Counted from the stretch's first letter, positions 40,401 through 48,018 are shown. The stretch is 64,000 nt of DNA from Archilochus colubris (GCA_023079485.1 CM041083.1:169219400-169283399), one strand, 5' to 3'. Numbers and translations are program-made. Notes: generated by a model not told the origin, from the letters alone.

Positions 40401-42602
40401 AAAGTGTTCAGCCTTTTCAGAAGTATTTATTTTATCAGTAGGGGAGAGATGGGCAGCCTCACCACTGTTTAGGACATGACTTGTAATTACAGCAGCTGCA
40501 TGGAAATAGCAAAATCACATATTGTACAGAAAATTTCAGACCACCTCTCTGTAACTTCTGTAACCTCAAAGGATTGATAGAGTCTGCAAAAGGACAGGCA
40601 GTCATTTTAAAAATAAAATTAATTACAAAAACTCAAACACCACACATAAAAGCTAATTAATATTCATAATATAAAGGTCCCAAAATCAAAGGAGCATAAA
40701 AAGCACTAAAATGAATAAGATGTTTTGGGTGCTGGGAGTACAAATATCACGAGTATTATCTCTTAATGTGCCTTTAATATGTCACAAGATTCCCTAGAGC
40801 TTTGAGATTTAAATCCTTCTAACAAAACTATTACAATTATTGATTGTAACTGGGAATACTTGATAATTCATACACAGTGTATTCATTAATATTGCTGTTA
40901 CACTCAGTTACATTCCATAGTACATGGAAATTATGAAGTATTTTTAGTAATACTGCACTTGCAACCATTTCATTTTGCCAGATTTCTTCTTGTTCTAAAG
41001 ATTACTCATCCCAACCAAGGGCTGAAAATGATCAGTTACCCTATTCTTCAGATGCTTGTTTCATACATTGTTAACTTGTTCAGTTTTATTCCTACTTGTG
41101 TTAAGGTAAATAACTCCAGGGTTTTTTAATACTTTCCTAAGTAACAATTTCTTTTCAAAAATTCTTGAAGGAATTTTATGGTTATCAATTCCTCCAAGCC
41201 TTTCATCCCAGAAAACAATTGAGAAACCAAATGCACATTTAAAAAAAAAGGACTGGTCAACTGATAAACAGATTAAAAAAATAATAATGATTTAAAAAAG
41301 AGATGAATTGTATTAGAGGGATGTAATTAAAGCTTTGGCACCATGAGACTCATTGGGGTCATTCTACCTCCCCACTTTACAGCTGCTTATCCTTTGCTCT
41401 GTATTTAGCAGCTTTGTTGGTTTTGACATTCATCCAGAAAAGTGCCAGCTACCCCAGGCATATGTCACCGTTTCCAGACAACACTTCTGCTCAGCACAGG
41501 CCTGTCATCTGTCTCAGAGGTCACCAGAGGACACTCCAGGGCAAGCTCAAGGTCAACCCCTTCTCTCATCACTGAGGGCTGCAGGCACACCGAAACACGC
41601 CGCAGCCCTGGCAACCCCTGACATGGATGCAGCTTTGCCTTAGCTGAAGAACAGAGCCCTGCGGTGCAGAAAGGGAAAGCATCCCTAAAGGGGGAGGAGG
41701 CGCTCGACTGGGAAGTGAAGATCCCACGGGCAGAGTCTGAGGGACTGCTGTGACAAACATTTGGAAAGGGAAACTATGGAGAGCGTCCCTAAAAGGCTGG
41801 GCCTGAACTCTGCCCTTGCCTCTCATACTCAGGAGCACGAGAAGGCACAGGGACTACTGCTGCGAACAGACCAAACCAGCAGCGCTAACCTGCCCAAACC
41901 AGCAGGACTAACCTGCCCAAACCAGCGGCGCTAACCTGCCCAAACCAGCGGCGCTAACCTGCCCAAACCAGCAGCGCTAACCTGCCCAAACCAGCAGGAC
42001 TAACCTGCCCAAACCAGCTGTGCTAACCTGCCCAAACCACCACTGCTACCCTGCACAAACCAGCTGAGCTAACCTACCCAAACCAGCTGCATTAACCTGC
42101 CCAAACCAGCTGTGCTAACCCGCCCAAACCAGCGGTGTTAACCTGCCCAAGCCAGCGATGCTAACTTGCCCAAGCCAGCGATGCTAACTTGCCCAAGCCA
42201 GCTACATTAACCTACCCAAACCAGCGGCGCTAACCTGCCCAAACCAGCGGCGCTAACCTGCCCAAACCAGCAGTGTTAGCCTGCCCAAACCAGCAGTGTC
42301 AGCCTGCCGGCAGGCCGGGCCCGGGCCGCCTGGCTGAGAGAGGGGCCGGGCTGCCAAGCTGAGCAGGCGCGGTGTCAGGGCCTGGGCAGAGAGGGAAGGC
42401 AGTGGGGAGGCTGTCGGGAGGCCCGGTCCGGCCATCCCGGGGTCCATGGGTCGTTACCTGAGCTGTGCAGCGCCCTGACCTCCAGGCGGCCGGACCGCGC
42501 CGCGGCCGGGCCCCCGCCCAGCACCTGCCGCAGGATCAGGCGGACCCTGCGCGCAGCGGGGCCCCCGGGCCCGCCGCCCAGGCACAACACCCGAGACTGC
42601 AT
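320..42602 (-). CDS. VWA8: VWA8, 5' part (coding exons 1-9; gene continues past base 1)
   Basis: Nine exons on the minus strand join into one open frame of 354 codons (1062 nt): 42458-42602, 34336-34413, 21848-21978, 19584-19694, 7248-7415, 4183-4347, 3704-3753, 3271-3379 and 320-424. I recognise the product as VWA8 (KIAA0564), a protein of about 1900 residues in human. It is known as a mitochondrial AAA+ ATPase with several MoxR/midasin-like AAA modules and a C-terminal VWA domain. Here I see an Arg-rich presequence (residues 1-48), a P-loop-like GPPGPLRRS (104-112), a Walker-B-like ILVLEG (166-171) and an Arg-finger-like PLRSRF (250-255). The first AAA+ module is therefore complete but catalytically atypical. 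Intron phases are 1,1,0,0,0,0,2,0. The remaining AAA modules and the VWA domain must lie left of the window. Identification rests on recognising the protein by eye, and every junction keeps the frame. Confidence 0.95.
425..3270 (-). other. VWA8: VWA8 intron 8
   Basis: This 2846-bp intron has no coding segment and no repeat that I recognise. A short AT-rich inverted repeat with 9-base arms lies at about 984-1008. Open frames at 1392-1688 and 2588-2827 on the plus strand look like chance. Confidence 0.8.
3271..3379 (-). CDS. VWA8: VWA8 exon 8
   Basis: This 109-nt exon encodes residues 283/284-319, from [20 protein letters not shown] to SAAVQIL. The acceptor is CTATGCAG and the donor TTG|GTATGT. 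This is the helical lid region after the first AAA core. Intron 7, between this exon and exon 7, is only 324 bp. Confidence 0.93.
3704..3753 (-). CDS. VWA8: VWA8 exon 7
   Basis: This 50-nt exon encodes residues 267-282 ([16 protein letters not shown]) plus two bases of Arg283. The acceptor is ATTTTCAG and the donor GAG|GTAATT. Intron 7 is in phase 2, and the AG at the end of this exon joins an A at the start of exon 8 to make AGA. It is too short to stand as an open frame on its own. Support comes from the exact frame match with its neighbours and from recognisable VWA8 sequence. Confidence 0.92.
4183..4347 (-). CDS. VWA8: VWA8 exon 6: sensor and Arg-finger region
   Basis: This 165-nt exon encodes residues 212-266, from [19 protein letters not shown] to [20 protein letters not shown] (230-240) resembles the sensor-1 strand and PLRSRF (250-255) the Arg finger of MoxR/dynein-like AAA domains. 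The acceptor is AATTTAG and the donor AAG|GTGAGT. The first 52 nt and the upstream intron are duplicated in tandem at 4628-4961. I take the 4183-4347 copy as the true exon because it alone is full length, has a donor and stays open. Confidence 0.96.
4296..4961. repeat. Partial tandem duplication of VWA8 exon 6 and intron 5 (2 x ~333 bp)
   Basis: Two direct copies lie head to tail at 4296-4627 and 4628-4961, with an offset of 332 bp. They differ by scattered substitutions and small indels, roughly 5-8% by eye. The unit runs from inside exon 6 (its first 52 nt in the sense direction) across the acceptor and some 280 bp of intron 5. Shared landmarks are the exon start and AATTTAG acceptor, and a block around CATTCAGAGGGGTCACAAAG at 4485-4504 and 4818-4837. 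The junction joins the intron-side end (GTTGAAAGG) to the exon-internal start (CTTCACTGACC). Confidence 0.93.
4628..4679 (-). pseudogene. Truncated second copy of VWA8 exon 6 (pseudo-exon)
   Basis: This is the upstream (sense-direction) copy of exon 6, made by the tandem duplication. It keeps an AATTTAG acceptor identical to that of the real exon and 52 nt of coding sequence beginning [10 protein letters not shown]. It then crosses the breakpoint into intron sequence. In frame with exon 5 it reads 21 codons to a TGA at 4616-4614. Compared with the true exon, Ile223 and Arg225 are replaced by Thr and Trp, consistent with loss of selection. No original donor is present. If spliced from exon 5 it would end the protein early. 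Confidence 0.88.
6551..7240 (+). mobile_element. CR1 LINE, 5'-truncated, tail abutting exon 5 donor
   Basis: This is the 3' end of a CR1 non-LTR retrotransposon, antisense to VWA8. It retains the C-terminal reverse-transcriptase region in nearly open form (6487-6915: [12 protein letters not shown], then [32 protein letters not shown]). The 3'UTR follows (GGACTAGATGATCTTTCGAG) and then three ATTCTATG-type tail units ending at 7240. The exon 5 donor GTAGGGA occupies 7247-7241. The frame is broken by indels at about 6890, so the copy is dead. Confidence 0.95.
7248..7415 (-). CDS. VWA8: VWA8 exon 5: Walker-B region
   Basis: This 168-nt exon encodes residues 156-211, from [20 protein letters not shown] to [16 protein letters not shown] (166-171) sits where AAA+ proteins have the Walker B hhhhDE motif, and here the acidic pair is Glu-Gly. 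The acceptor is a long T tract (about 15 T) ending GAAG. The donor is CAG|GTAGGGA at 7247-7241. The intron sequence immediately beyond it is the tail of a CR1 element, so only about seven intron bases of the original donor side remain before the repeat. Confidence 0.96.
10883..11333 (+). mobile_element. CR1 LINE fragment, older copy
   Basis: This 5'-truncated CR1 begins in the [20 protein letters not shown] region of ORF2 (frame 10885-11232) and runs through the 3'UTR to a degenerate tail (GGTTCTATGGTTCTA). It is more diverged than the copies at 15500 and 23069, and the tail units are mutated. Confidence 0.9.
13369..13423. repeat. (AAT)n microsatellite
   Basis: An almost uninterrupted run of about 18 AAT/ATA triplets in VWA8 intron 4, following a short AT-rich lead-in. 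Such tracts are length-variable. Confidence 0.95.
15500..16070 (+). mobile_element. CR1 LINE, 5'-truncated, young subfamily
   Basis: The ORF2 end is open over 15498-15764 ([38 protein letters not shown]). The 3'UTR ends CCTTCCAACCCAGCTG, and three ATTCTATG units complete the tail. The 5' end starts with an 18-bp direct duplication of GCCCCT(T/G)TACTCAGCGCT (15500-15517 and 15518-15535). It closely resembles the copies at 23069-23618 and 60241-60735. Confidence 0.95.
19584..19694 (-). CDS. VWA8: VWA8 exon 4 with GC donor
   Basis: This 111-nt exon encodes residues 119-155, from [20 protein letters not shown] to GGSAFYLDQ. The acceptor is TCCACAG. The donor reads CAG|GCAAGT: position +2 is C, but every other position is perfect donor consensus, the signature of a functional GC-AG intron. 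The exon is 57% GC (63 of 111) with nine CpGs, in sharp contrast to the AT-rich surroundings. A short CR1 3' end (19777-19888) lies about 80 bp upstream of it in the sense direction. Confidence 0.94.
19695..21847 (-). other. VWA8: VWA8 intron 3
   Basis: This 2153-bp AT-rich intron holds only a CR1 3' end close to the exon 4 acceptor (19777-19888). The open frames at 20915-21133 and 21309-21518 (plus strand) look like chance. Confidence 0.85.
19777..19888 (+). mobile_element. CR1 LINE 3'-end fragment near exon 4
   Basis: Only the last ~110 bp of a CR1 3'UTR is present: GGTTGGACTCGATGATCTCT, then three ATTCTATG units. It sits 82 bp from the exon 4 acceptor, inside the branch-point neighbourhood of intron 3, and is antisense to VWA8. 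Confidence 0.92.
21848..21978 (-). CDS. VWA8: VWA8 exon 3: P-loop region of first AAA+ module
   Basis: This exon encodes residues 75-118, from [10 protein letters not shown] to SIAMQYL, with acceptor TTCAAAG and donor CTG|GTAAGT. It carries the P-loop-like GPPGPLRRS at residues 104-112, preceded by the hydrophobic strand DVFLI. The motif keeps the GPPG turn, but the invariant Gly-Lys of a functional Walker A is replaced by an insertion and Arg-Arg. This is a known peculiarity of the first AAA module of VWA8, not a mutation in this copy. Met75 spans the junction with exon 2. Confidence 0.95.
23069..23618 (+). mobile_element. CR1 LINE, 5'-truncated, young subfamily
   Basis: The 5' end begins at the same point (GCCCCTGTACTCAGCGCT) as the copy at 15518. 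The 3'UTR and ATTCTATG tail are intact. The ORF2 frame is broken by several substitutions and indels (for example GAGTAGGTCC at about 23157). Confidence 0.95.
23982..24044 (-). mobile_element. CR1 LINE 3'-end fragment
   Basis: This holds the tail units AATCATAG and the last ~45 bp of 3'UTR (GGTTGGAAGGGACCTCAGAG) in reverse orientation, about 360 bp after the plus-strand CR1 at 23069-23618. Confidence 0.92.
26601..26648. repeat. Purine-rich GGGAAAAAA simple repeat
   Basis: Imperfect tandem units of GGGAAAAAA with 6-7 A each form an uninterrupted purine strand in VWA8 intron 2. Confidence 0.9.
30027..30063. repeat. AT-rich near-perfect palindrome
   Basis: Arms of 17 and 18 bases (GTAATATTACATGTAAT and its near complement) are separated by about 2 bases. 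It could form a hairpin. It is probably simple AT-rich drift, since the neighbouring 30420-30520 is also low complexity. Confidence 0.7.
30655..31790 (+). mobile_element. CR1 LINE (outer copy), interrupted
   Basis: The outer CR1 in plus orientation is in two pieces. 30655-30963 is an ORF2 remnant with CCACCTGGAGTACTGCGTGC and GAGCTGGGGTTGTTCAGC. 31572-31790 is the 3'UTR with GGTCCCTCCCAACCCAAACC and a one-unit ATTCTATG tail. About 100 bp of expected CR1 sequence between the pieces is missing and replaced by the inverted copy 30964-31571. This subfamily is more diverged than the 15500/23069 type. Confidence 0.85.
30964..31571 (-). mobile_element. CR1 LINE (inner, inverted copy) lacking its 3' tail
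   Basis: An ORF2 region in reverse orientation (frame 30988-31464) shows [42 protein letters not shown] and [18 protein letters not shown]. It stops inside the 3' region (GGAGATACTCAA) with no 3'UTR tail. That is unusual, because CR1 copies are normally cut at the 5' end and keep the 3' end. Confidence 0.85.
32542..32778 (+). mobile_element. CR1 3' end split by a second CR1
   Basis: The outer plus-strand pieces are 32542-32600 (GAAGGTGTTCCTGC, GGTTGGACTAGGT) and 32729-32778 (GACCTCTAAAGGTCCCTTCC and two tail units). They are separated by a reverse-oriented CR1 end at 32601-32728. Confidence 0.85.
32601..32728 (-). mobile_element. CR1 LINE 3'-end fragment nested in another CR1
   Basis: In reverse orientation, from the tail side (CACAGAATCACAG) through GGAAGGGACCTCTAGAGATG to TCTGAATATC. 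It interrupts the outer copy inside its GACTAG|GACCTCTAAAGG segment. Confidence 0.85.
32914..33003 (-). mobile_element. CR1 LINE 3'-end fragment
   Basis: Reverse orientation: ACCACAGAAACACAGACTGG, then GGTTGGACGGGACC and CACCTAGTCCAACACTCCTG. The tail has decayed, so this is an older copy. Confidence 0.85.
34336..34413 (-). CDS. VWA8: VWA8 exon 2
   Basis: This 78-nt exon encodes residues 49/50-74 (opening [16 protein letters not shown] and ending ELVPQNY). It is bounded by a pyrimidine-rich acceptor ending TTTCTAG and the donor ACA|GTAAGA. Both flanking introns are phase 1. The segment links the presequence to the first AAA+ module and is recognisable as VWA8. The reading frame on both sides is kept exactly when it is joined to exons 1 and 3. 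Confidence 0.93.
34841..35715. repeat. Direct repeat of 38 bp, 837 bp apart
   Basis: AAGCTTGTCC followed by ATTAAAAGAGGCAACTAAAA occurs at 34841-34878 and 35678-35715 with one mismatch. The flanks are not clearly similar. It may be two pieces of one unrecognised interspersed repeat or a local duplication. The interval between the copies holds nothing that I recognise. Confidence 0.8.
36401..36462 (-). mobile_element. CR1 LINE 3'-end fragment
   Basis: Reverse orientation: CAGAACCACAGAATCAGCCA, GGTTGGAAAGGACCTCTGAG, CATCAAGTCCAAC. Only the terminal ~60 bp is present. Confidence 0.9.
41873..42309. repeat. 23-bp minisatellite, 19 copies
   Basis: The unit is AAACCAGCGGCGCTAACCTG plus CCC on the plus strand. 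Nineteen copies lie in exact 23-bp register. Copies 1-7 and 16-19 are close to one another, while the middle ones (8-15) are more diverged, as in arrays that homogenise at the ends. On the VWA8 sense strand each unit reads GGGCAGGTTAGC, and CAGGTTA is kept in 11 units. The array ends about 150 bp inside intron 1, at the edge of the CpG island. Confidence 0.96.
42458..42602 (-). CDS. VWA8: VWA8 exon 1: start codon and mitochondrial presequence
   Basis: This exon encodes residues 1-48 plus the first base of codon 49. The start ATG (42602-42600) was chosen because the following MQSR opening matches the start of VWA8 as I know it. The peptide has eight Arg (4, 18, 19, 21, 25, 36, 39, 43), a single acidic residue (Glu41) and alternating hydrophobics, as expected of a matrix-targeting presequence. 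The RALHSS end (43-48) resembles a processing-peptidase site. The donor is TCAG|GTAACG at 42457. The same frame stays open upstream to an ATG at 42911, so an N-terminally extended form cannot be excluded, but the composition there looks like GC-rich 5'UTR. Confidence 0.92.
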
Positions 42603-42934
42603 AGGCCGCGGAGAGACCGCTGCCGGTACCGATACCGCCGCCGGGCCGGGCTGGGCCGAGCCAAGCAGGGGAAGGGAAACGCCGCGGCACAAAGTCCCAC
42701 CGGAAACTAGCGCCGGGCCGACCGGCGGCCGGGGCGGGTACGGCGGCTGCGGGCCGGCCCTGAGCGTGCCGCCGAGGTGCGTGGGGACGGGCGGTGGAGG
42801 GATCCTCTCGGCCCCATTTGTGTCGGAGGGAGCGAGGGGAAGACCTGGCTGGAGGGGGATGCAGCGGCAAGGGGAGTCCTCTGCCCTCTCGGGTCGCAGC
42901 GACGCGGTCATAGGGGGAGGAGATGGCGGACAGC

Positions 42935-43006
42935 CCGGCCGTGTGTCCGATACCGGCCGTGTGTCCGATACCGGCCGGGTGTCCGATACCGGCCGGGTGT
43001 CCAGTC
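42935..43006. repeat. 18-bp tandem repeat in CpG island, 4 copies
   Basis: The unit CCGGCCGTGTGTCCGATA is repeated at 42935, 42953, 42971 and 42989. The last two copies carry GGG for GTG, and the final copy ends differently. It lies 330-400 bp upstream of the VWA8 ATG. As 18 is a multiple of three, it reads as GRVSDT repeats in one plus-strand frame, but I see no other sign of coding. Confidence 0.95.
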
Positions 43007-43060
43007 GGGAGAGTTGGGGCGTCAGCTCCGAGGACGACGTGATTTTTGTTTTGTTCTTTA

Positions 43061-46000
43061 AGAAAAGAGGCTGAACTCCATAGCTGGAAACGCTTAAAAC
43101 GCCCTGGAAAGCAGGGTGTGGGCAGCGGTGTCTGAGGTAAACTCACTGCGCTGTTTCTTACCTCTGATTTCTTAAATCCCGCTGAATTCATGGGGCCTTG
43201 TGTCACCCCTCACCTGTGTCTTGGGGTTATTTTATACCTCAGGAGGAATCCGGACCTCGAGTCCGAATGTTTTGCACATGCATGGAATAGGTGTGATTTC
43301 TGTAAAAGGTGATCCATGGAAACATTTGGAAACTGCCCCGTTTCAGCTACTGTTTAGTGCTCTTGTATCTATGGAATAGCTTGGGAGAAAATTTTAGAAT
43401 TAATTTGTGAAGGGCTGAAGCTGTCATGCTAAGCCTCATCCCAAGGCAAACCTAGTTGAGAGTTGGAGCTGAGCACCAGTAAAACAGTGATGAAGGAGCT
43501 TAGCAGAAGGTAGAACCAGAATCAAGTCACTGCCTCCACCACCTGTACATCAGTCTCAGTGCCCCTGGGGTAGGAGGTTTTTTTCTCTAGTAAACCTGTT
43601 TCTTGCATGTTTTCAGCATCAGTTATCACACAGGAGAACTGCTACAGAGTAAGCTAAGCATCTATTCACACAAAGACAGACATAGACTTATAAGCCCCCA
43701 AAAGATGCTTGGCATTACAAATCTTGATCTAATGCTGTATGTGTTTCTGCTGCTCAGTATTTGGTCCTTTAAACACTCAATAGAGGTGAGATTTCATGGC
43801 CTTCAGCATTTCCTGTTGGCTAGCATGTTAGTTGGGTATAAAGTTTATTCTTAGTATCTAATATAGGTCTGTGAACCTGCTTTCTGGGTCTAAGACAGGG
43901 TAAACAAAACTAGAACATTCTTTTCTGGATGTTGCCCTTATTTCTTGTAAGATGAAGACTGTGAATGCTGGATGCTAAAGAGAAGTAAGAAGATCTGGTG
44001 GAACAGAGTAGAAGGCCAATCAGGCAAAATAATGCTGGAATTGTTCATTAATATATTTTCTAATCTCATATGTTTAATTAGAAGATTACACTGATCTTTT
44101 TGTCATATCTACAGAAAAAATAATCAGTAGGAATAAATTGTAACAGATATGCAAGCAATTAGGTGCATAACCTGAATACTGAATAGATGTTATGCTATGC
44201 TGGAAATAATGAGACATTTCACAAAATTTTGTAGATTCACAGTAATTTCACACTGAAAACAAAGCCTCCGTTTACCTCTATGTATATGTATTCACCTGTC
44301 AAGTGAAATGCTTTAAATTTCAACCCTTTTTGAGTCATGTATCCATAAAACGTTTTGCTTTTTAAAGCATTGTCCTAAAATTCTGAATTAGTCAGCTTTT
44401 CTAAAACTTTAAATTCAGCCTTGAGTTCAGCCTCCACATTTCTATTTTTAGCAAAATAAAACTATATTTAGTGATTTCCAAACAATTGCTGGGAAAGTTA
44501 TAATGGAAACATTGTTCTCTCTGTACACAATTATGGGGAGAGATTTTTTTTAATATATACCTGTACACATTAAATGCACAACTTGAATGCAAATTTTTTT
44601 ATGCTATACTGTCAGTTATGCCACCACTCAAAATATATTATAATTTAGTGATGTGAATGTCTAGAATATAGGTTTTCTTGTATATGCATGTACATCCCCA
44701 CATGTGAAATTTTATCTGACTATACAAGTGTACATTATTGCTTGAACATAGCATCTGTTTCACTTTCTAATCATAACTGGTGCATCTACACATTACATAC
44801 CAGGTACTTTCTCCTCTCTATGGAAAGCACAGCTCCTCCAGTGGTTTGGTGCTGTCATGATGTGGAGGGCTTTAGCAGTCTGCATCTGGTGTTTTTCTGA
44901 AGGCTTTCACAAGTGATTTACAGCACTGGTAACAAAGAGCTATTTCATATTTTAATTCTGTGGCCTAACGGCATTCTTATATGGAATGTGATGTTTCCTT
45001 TGATTAAACAGAAGACAACTTATTCCAAAGAGGGAGAGGTCAAAAAGCATCTCCATGAGTTGGCAGTTTCCAGACTGTTTGCTCTATTTGCTGTCAGGTA
45101 CTTTGCTGTGTAGCTCTAGCTGGAGGACTAAATTAGGCTCAGGTGCAGGCTATAAAGCAAAAAGCATCATCTCTGCTTAGTTGTTGTCAGTTTTCCTGCA
45201 CAAGAACAGACAAGACAGCTGAGATAAAGCCCTGTCTTCATCTGAAGTTCATAGGAAATCTCCCATTAGTGAGGCATGAATTTTACCCAAATGTTCTGTA
45301 ATAGAAGTAAGTCAGTCTTAATTTGCTGTTTAATCTTTGTTTGGAAAGTAGGTCTGACATAAAACCCTTTGAAAATATATCCAGAAAATGTGAAGAGGCA
45401 AAAAAAGGAAGTCTGTTAGAACTCATACATTTCCCTGGTGATGTGGGTTCCATGTGGCCATACTGAAGAGAAAGTTGAGCCATAGAGGCAGGCATTGCTT
45501 ATCAGTAATTTTCATTCCTGAGATCAAGAGATTACTTTTGTATGTTTGTTTTTTCAGGTGGGCAATATTAATTTCCTTTGTTTAAAACTTATAGTTGCTT
45601 TCCAAAATATCTGTAGTCACTGATGGCTTACTACTAGATGGAGAGACAGTCTGTATTGTTTTCTTTTGCTTTGTATCCGTTTTTAACAAATATAAGTACT
45701 GATTTTCACAGAGCCACTCTAAATTCACTGTAATTAATGTTTGTAATATCAGAAAGTGTTTCTCTTGTATGGAATTGATCGATAACTATATAAATAAAAT
45801 AAAAATTGAAATGCACAGCTTTTCCTTTGTTGACTTGAACCCTAAATTTGTCCCCTACTTTAATCCAAATTGATTTAAAAATTGGGACCACCAATATGAT
45901 ACCAAGGTTCTAATGTGTATCTCCTGATTCTTGTTAAACAAGCTTTCATTGATAACTTATTTCTTTGCATCTAATCATTATTAGAACATCCACCTCTTCC

Positions 46001-48018
46001 TTCTGCACTAGTATAAAACAGGCTAGAGTCAAGGCCAGATTTGTTTTTCTCCAAATGGTGTTTATAACATATTTGCCACCTCAGGAGAATGTATATTTAC
46101 TACATTTTTAGTTAAGTGTTGAAAAATTTTTGTTCTCTGCTTGCATGACAACTTATTTCAAGAAATTAACATCCACTCCATTAGGTCTCTTACTGTCTGT
46201 TCAGACCCCTCTCTGTGTTATTCTATGCTGTTTGCACTGTTGCACTGAATTAAAGCAGCAAGTAGGGGTAAAGTCATTATTGATCTCTGTAAGAAATAAT
46301 GTCATTGAGGCAGGGAGATTCTTGTCATCTGATTGCTCTCTAGAAGGTTGACCTAACAGCCTGTAGCTTCTTGAAAGGACCTTCCTTGAAGATAATTATT
46401 GCAGCCATAAAGCCTGGTGGGGTTTTATGTTTGTTTGTTTGGTTGTTGTTTGGGTTTTTTTAAAAGGAACACAGAAGGTAAGAAAAACAAGTACTCTTCT
46501 TTTGGATATGTGTTACAACATAAATGCTCAGAGTATAAAGGCATCTCTACTTTCCTGTGCCAAACTCCATCTGTTTTCAGTAGTTTGTAACTCCACCATT
46601 CTTTAATAATTTGAGCAGCAATTTCTCAGGGTGAATATCTGCCTCAGGCTGAAGACTTCTTTTGAAAACTTGAACAAAAATAGCTTAGCCACATTTCAGA
46701 AAAGGAAAAAGAGTGTTATACCCTGGGACAGCTATAACCCTTATGTGACTGGGAAGACCACACAACTGAGCCGCTGCATCCCGTGATGGATTTGTTTACC
46801 ACCTCCCTTGGTGCTCTTGGAGAGCTGAGGGGAGACTAAAGAAGATTTAAACCTCTGTCCTGTCTGATAAATCTGCATCTGGTTTTACCTACATGAAAAC
46901 AGTTCTTGACATAGGAGCTTCACCATTCCCAAGCTTTAGAACCAGAGCTGGAATTCTGCTGAGGGCACCATTCTGGTTTCAGAAAGATGCCTTTTGATGA
47001 CCTCTGTTTTTTGCTGAATCACGAGTTCCTGAAATCTGGGGAAATGTTTCATAGTTTAACAGCTAGCTCATCATATTCTGTTTGTATGAAGTATGACCTA
47101 GTATAAGACTGCATTGGTTGAGCCAGACTTCCCCCTCTTATTTCTCCTTTAAGGCCAGGGAGAACTAGAGACAAAAGACACTCTTTGATGTGCTTTCAGT
47201 GCTCGTCCTCTCCCCAGGCTGAAGAATTGGAGGGATGAGGAGCCAAGCCTGCAGGAAATGTTAGAATCCCAAAGGGAAAATAAGGGGGAGGGTGAAGCCA
47301 CAAGATGGACGTAGGCTAAGAGTAAAAAGCTACATGAACTAAAGTCATGAAAGATGAGGTTAAGACAGGAGCTCAAAATACCATGACCAGTATGTTTTAC
47401 AAGTCCTGGACTCTACTGAAACCCCCAGTTACTCTGCTGCTGACAGAAATAGTTGTGAAAGCCACCAATAATTTACAGATCTGGTTCACTCATGCTGTTA
47501 GTCTGGGTGGTAGGGGTATCTCAGCTGTCCTGCTCATGCATTATTTGAGGCAGGAGAGTTGTTTTTATTTTATTTCTGCCATTGTTACGTCTTTAAACTC
47601 TAGGAAACTAAAAAATGTTCCAGTAAACTGATATAGTAGTTTAGTGATTTCAAAAGTGCATGAAGTCAAATTAAGTGAAGGAATTAAGTGCAAAATGGGT
47701 ATTATTGGCTTATTGAAATCAGACTGATGTTGCTATGAAAAATTTTCATACAAAATCAATGAGATGATCAGAAACTGTAATATCATTGGCTTCACGGATA
47801 TTCATAGCCTGATAAAGCCTAGAATGCATTATCAATGCATATGTGGTAGCTAATGGAATTAGGGAATACATAGCATAACATTAACACTAAAAAAGGCAAT
47901 GAATCCTCCAAAAAGAGGGAGACAGAAAATCCAGGCATTGAGAGCCTGTCCTTCCTGCTGAAGAGGACAGCACTTGTGCAGAGATTCCTTCCATTTGAAG
48001 AGCTCAGGTATGTGTTTT
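43061..48018. other. Upstream flank of VWA8, no gene recognised
   Basis: This AT-rich sequence has no recognisable exon or repeat. A donor-like GAG|GTAAAC near 43134 could belong to a divergent plus-strand non-coding transcript. A T/G-rich TTTG run lies at about 46428-46450. Confidence 0.6.

Larger units (their letters stand above)
34414..42457 (-). other. VWA8: VWA8 intron 1
   Basis: This 8044-bp intron runs from GTAACG at 42457 to the acceptor at 34414. It contains a CR1 end (36401-36462), a duplicated 38-bp segment (34841 and 35678), a short CTG run (about 37820-37840) and the 23-bp minisatellite next to exon 1 (41873-42309). The base composition rises in GC from about 41.3 kb towards the promoter. 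I recognise no coding exon. Confidence 0.85.
42300..43060. promoter_or_regulatory. CpG island, VWA8 promoter (possibly bidirectional)
   Basis: This is the only long GC- and CpG-dense stretch in the window. It covers VWA8 exon 1, its 5' flank and about 300 bp beyond. Upstream of the ATG I see an ETS-type ACCGGAA (42699-42705) and a GC box GGGGCGGG (42731-42738), and no convincing TATA box. ETS and GC boxes in a TATA-less island are usual for nuclear genes for mitochondrial proteins. The exact start of transcription cannot be read from sequence. Islands of this type often fire both ways, and in human a non-coding VWA8-AS1 transcript is annotated at this locus. Confidence 0.8.

Noticed and set aside
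41353..41643. Plus-strand frame of 96 codons with a hydrophobic, signal-peptide-like start
   Set aside because: It lies in VWA8 intron 1 on the opposite strand, with no promoter, splice context or protein match that I know. The later half is low complexity.
41873..42309. CRISPR-like regular array
   Set aside because: The 23-bp units are contiguous with no spacers, and the genome is vertebrate. It is a minisatellite.
42766..43074. Plus-strand frame of 102 codons with GRVSDT repeats
   Set aside because: The repeats come directly from the 18-bp tandem array, and there is no recognisable domain. At most it lies in a non-coding divergent transcript.
42454..43206. 250-codon minus-strand open frame across the CpG island
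   Set aside because: It overlaps VWA8 exon 1 in another frame, is low-complexity (Pro/Ala/Gly/Arg) and includes the 18-bp repeat as HPAGIG/HTAGIG units. Long open frames are expected in GC-rich DNA with few stops.
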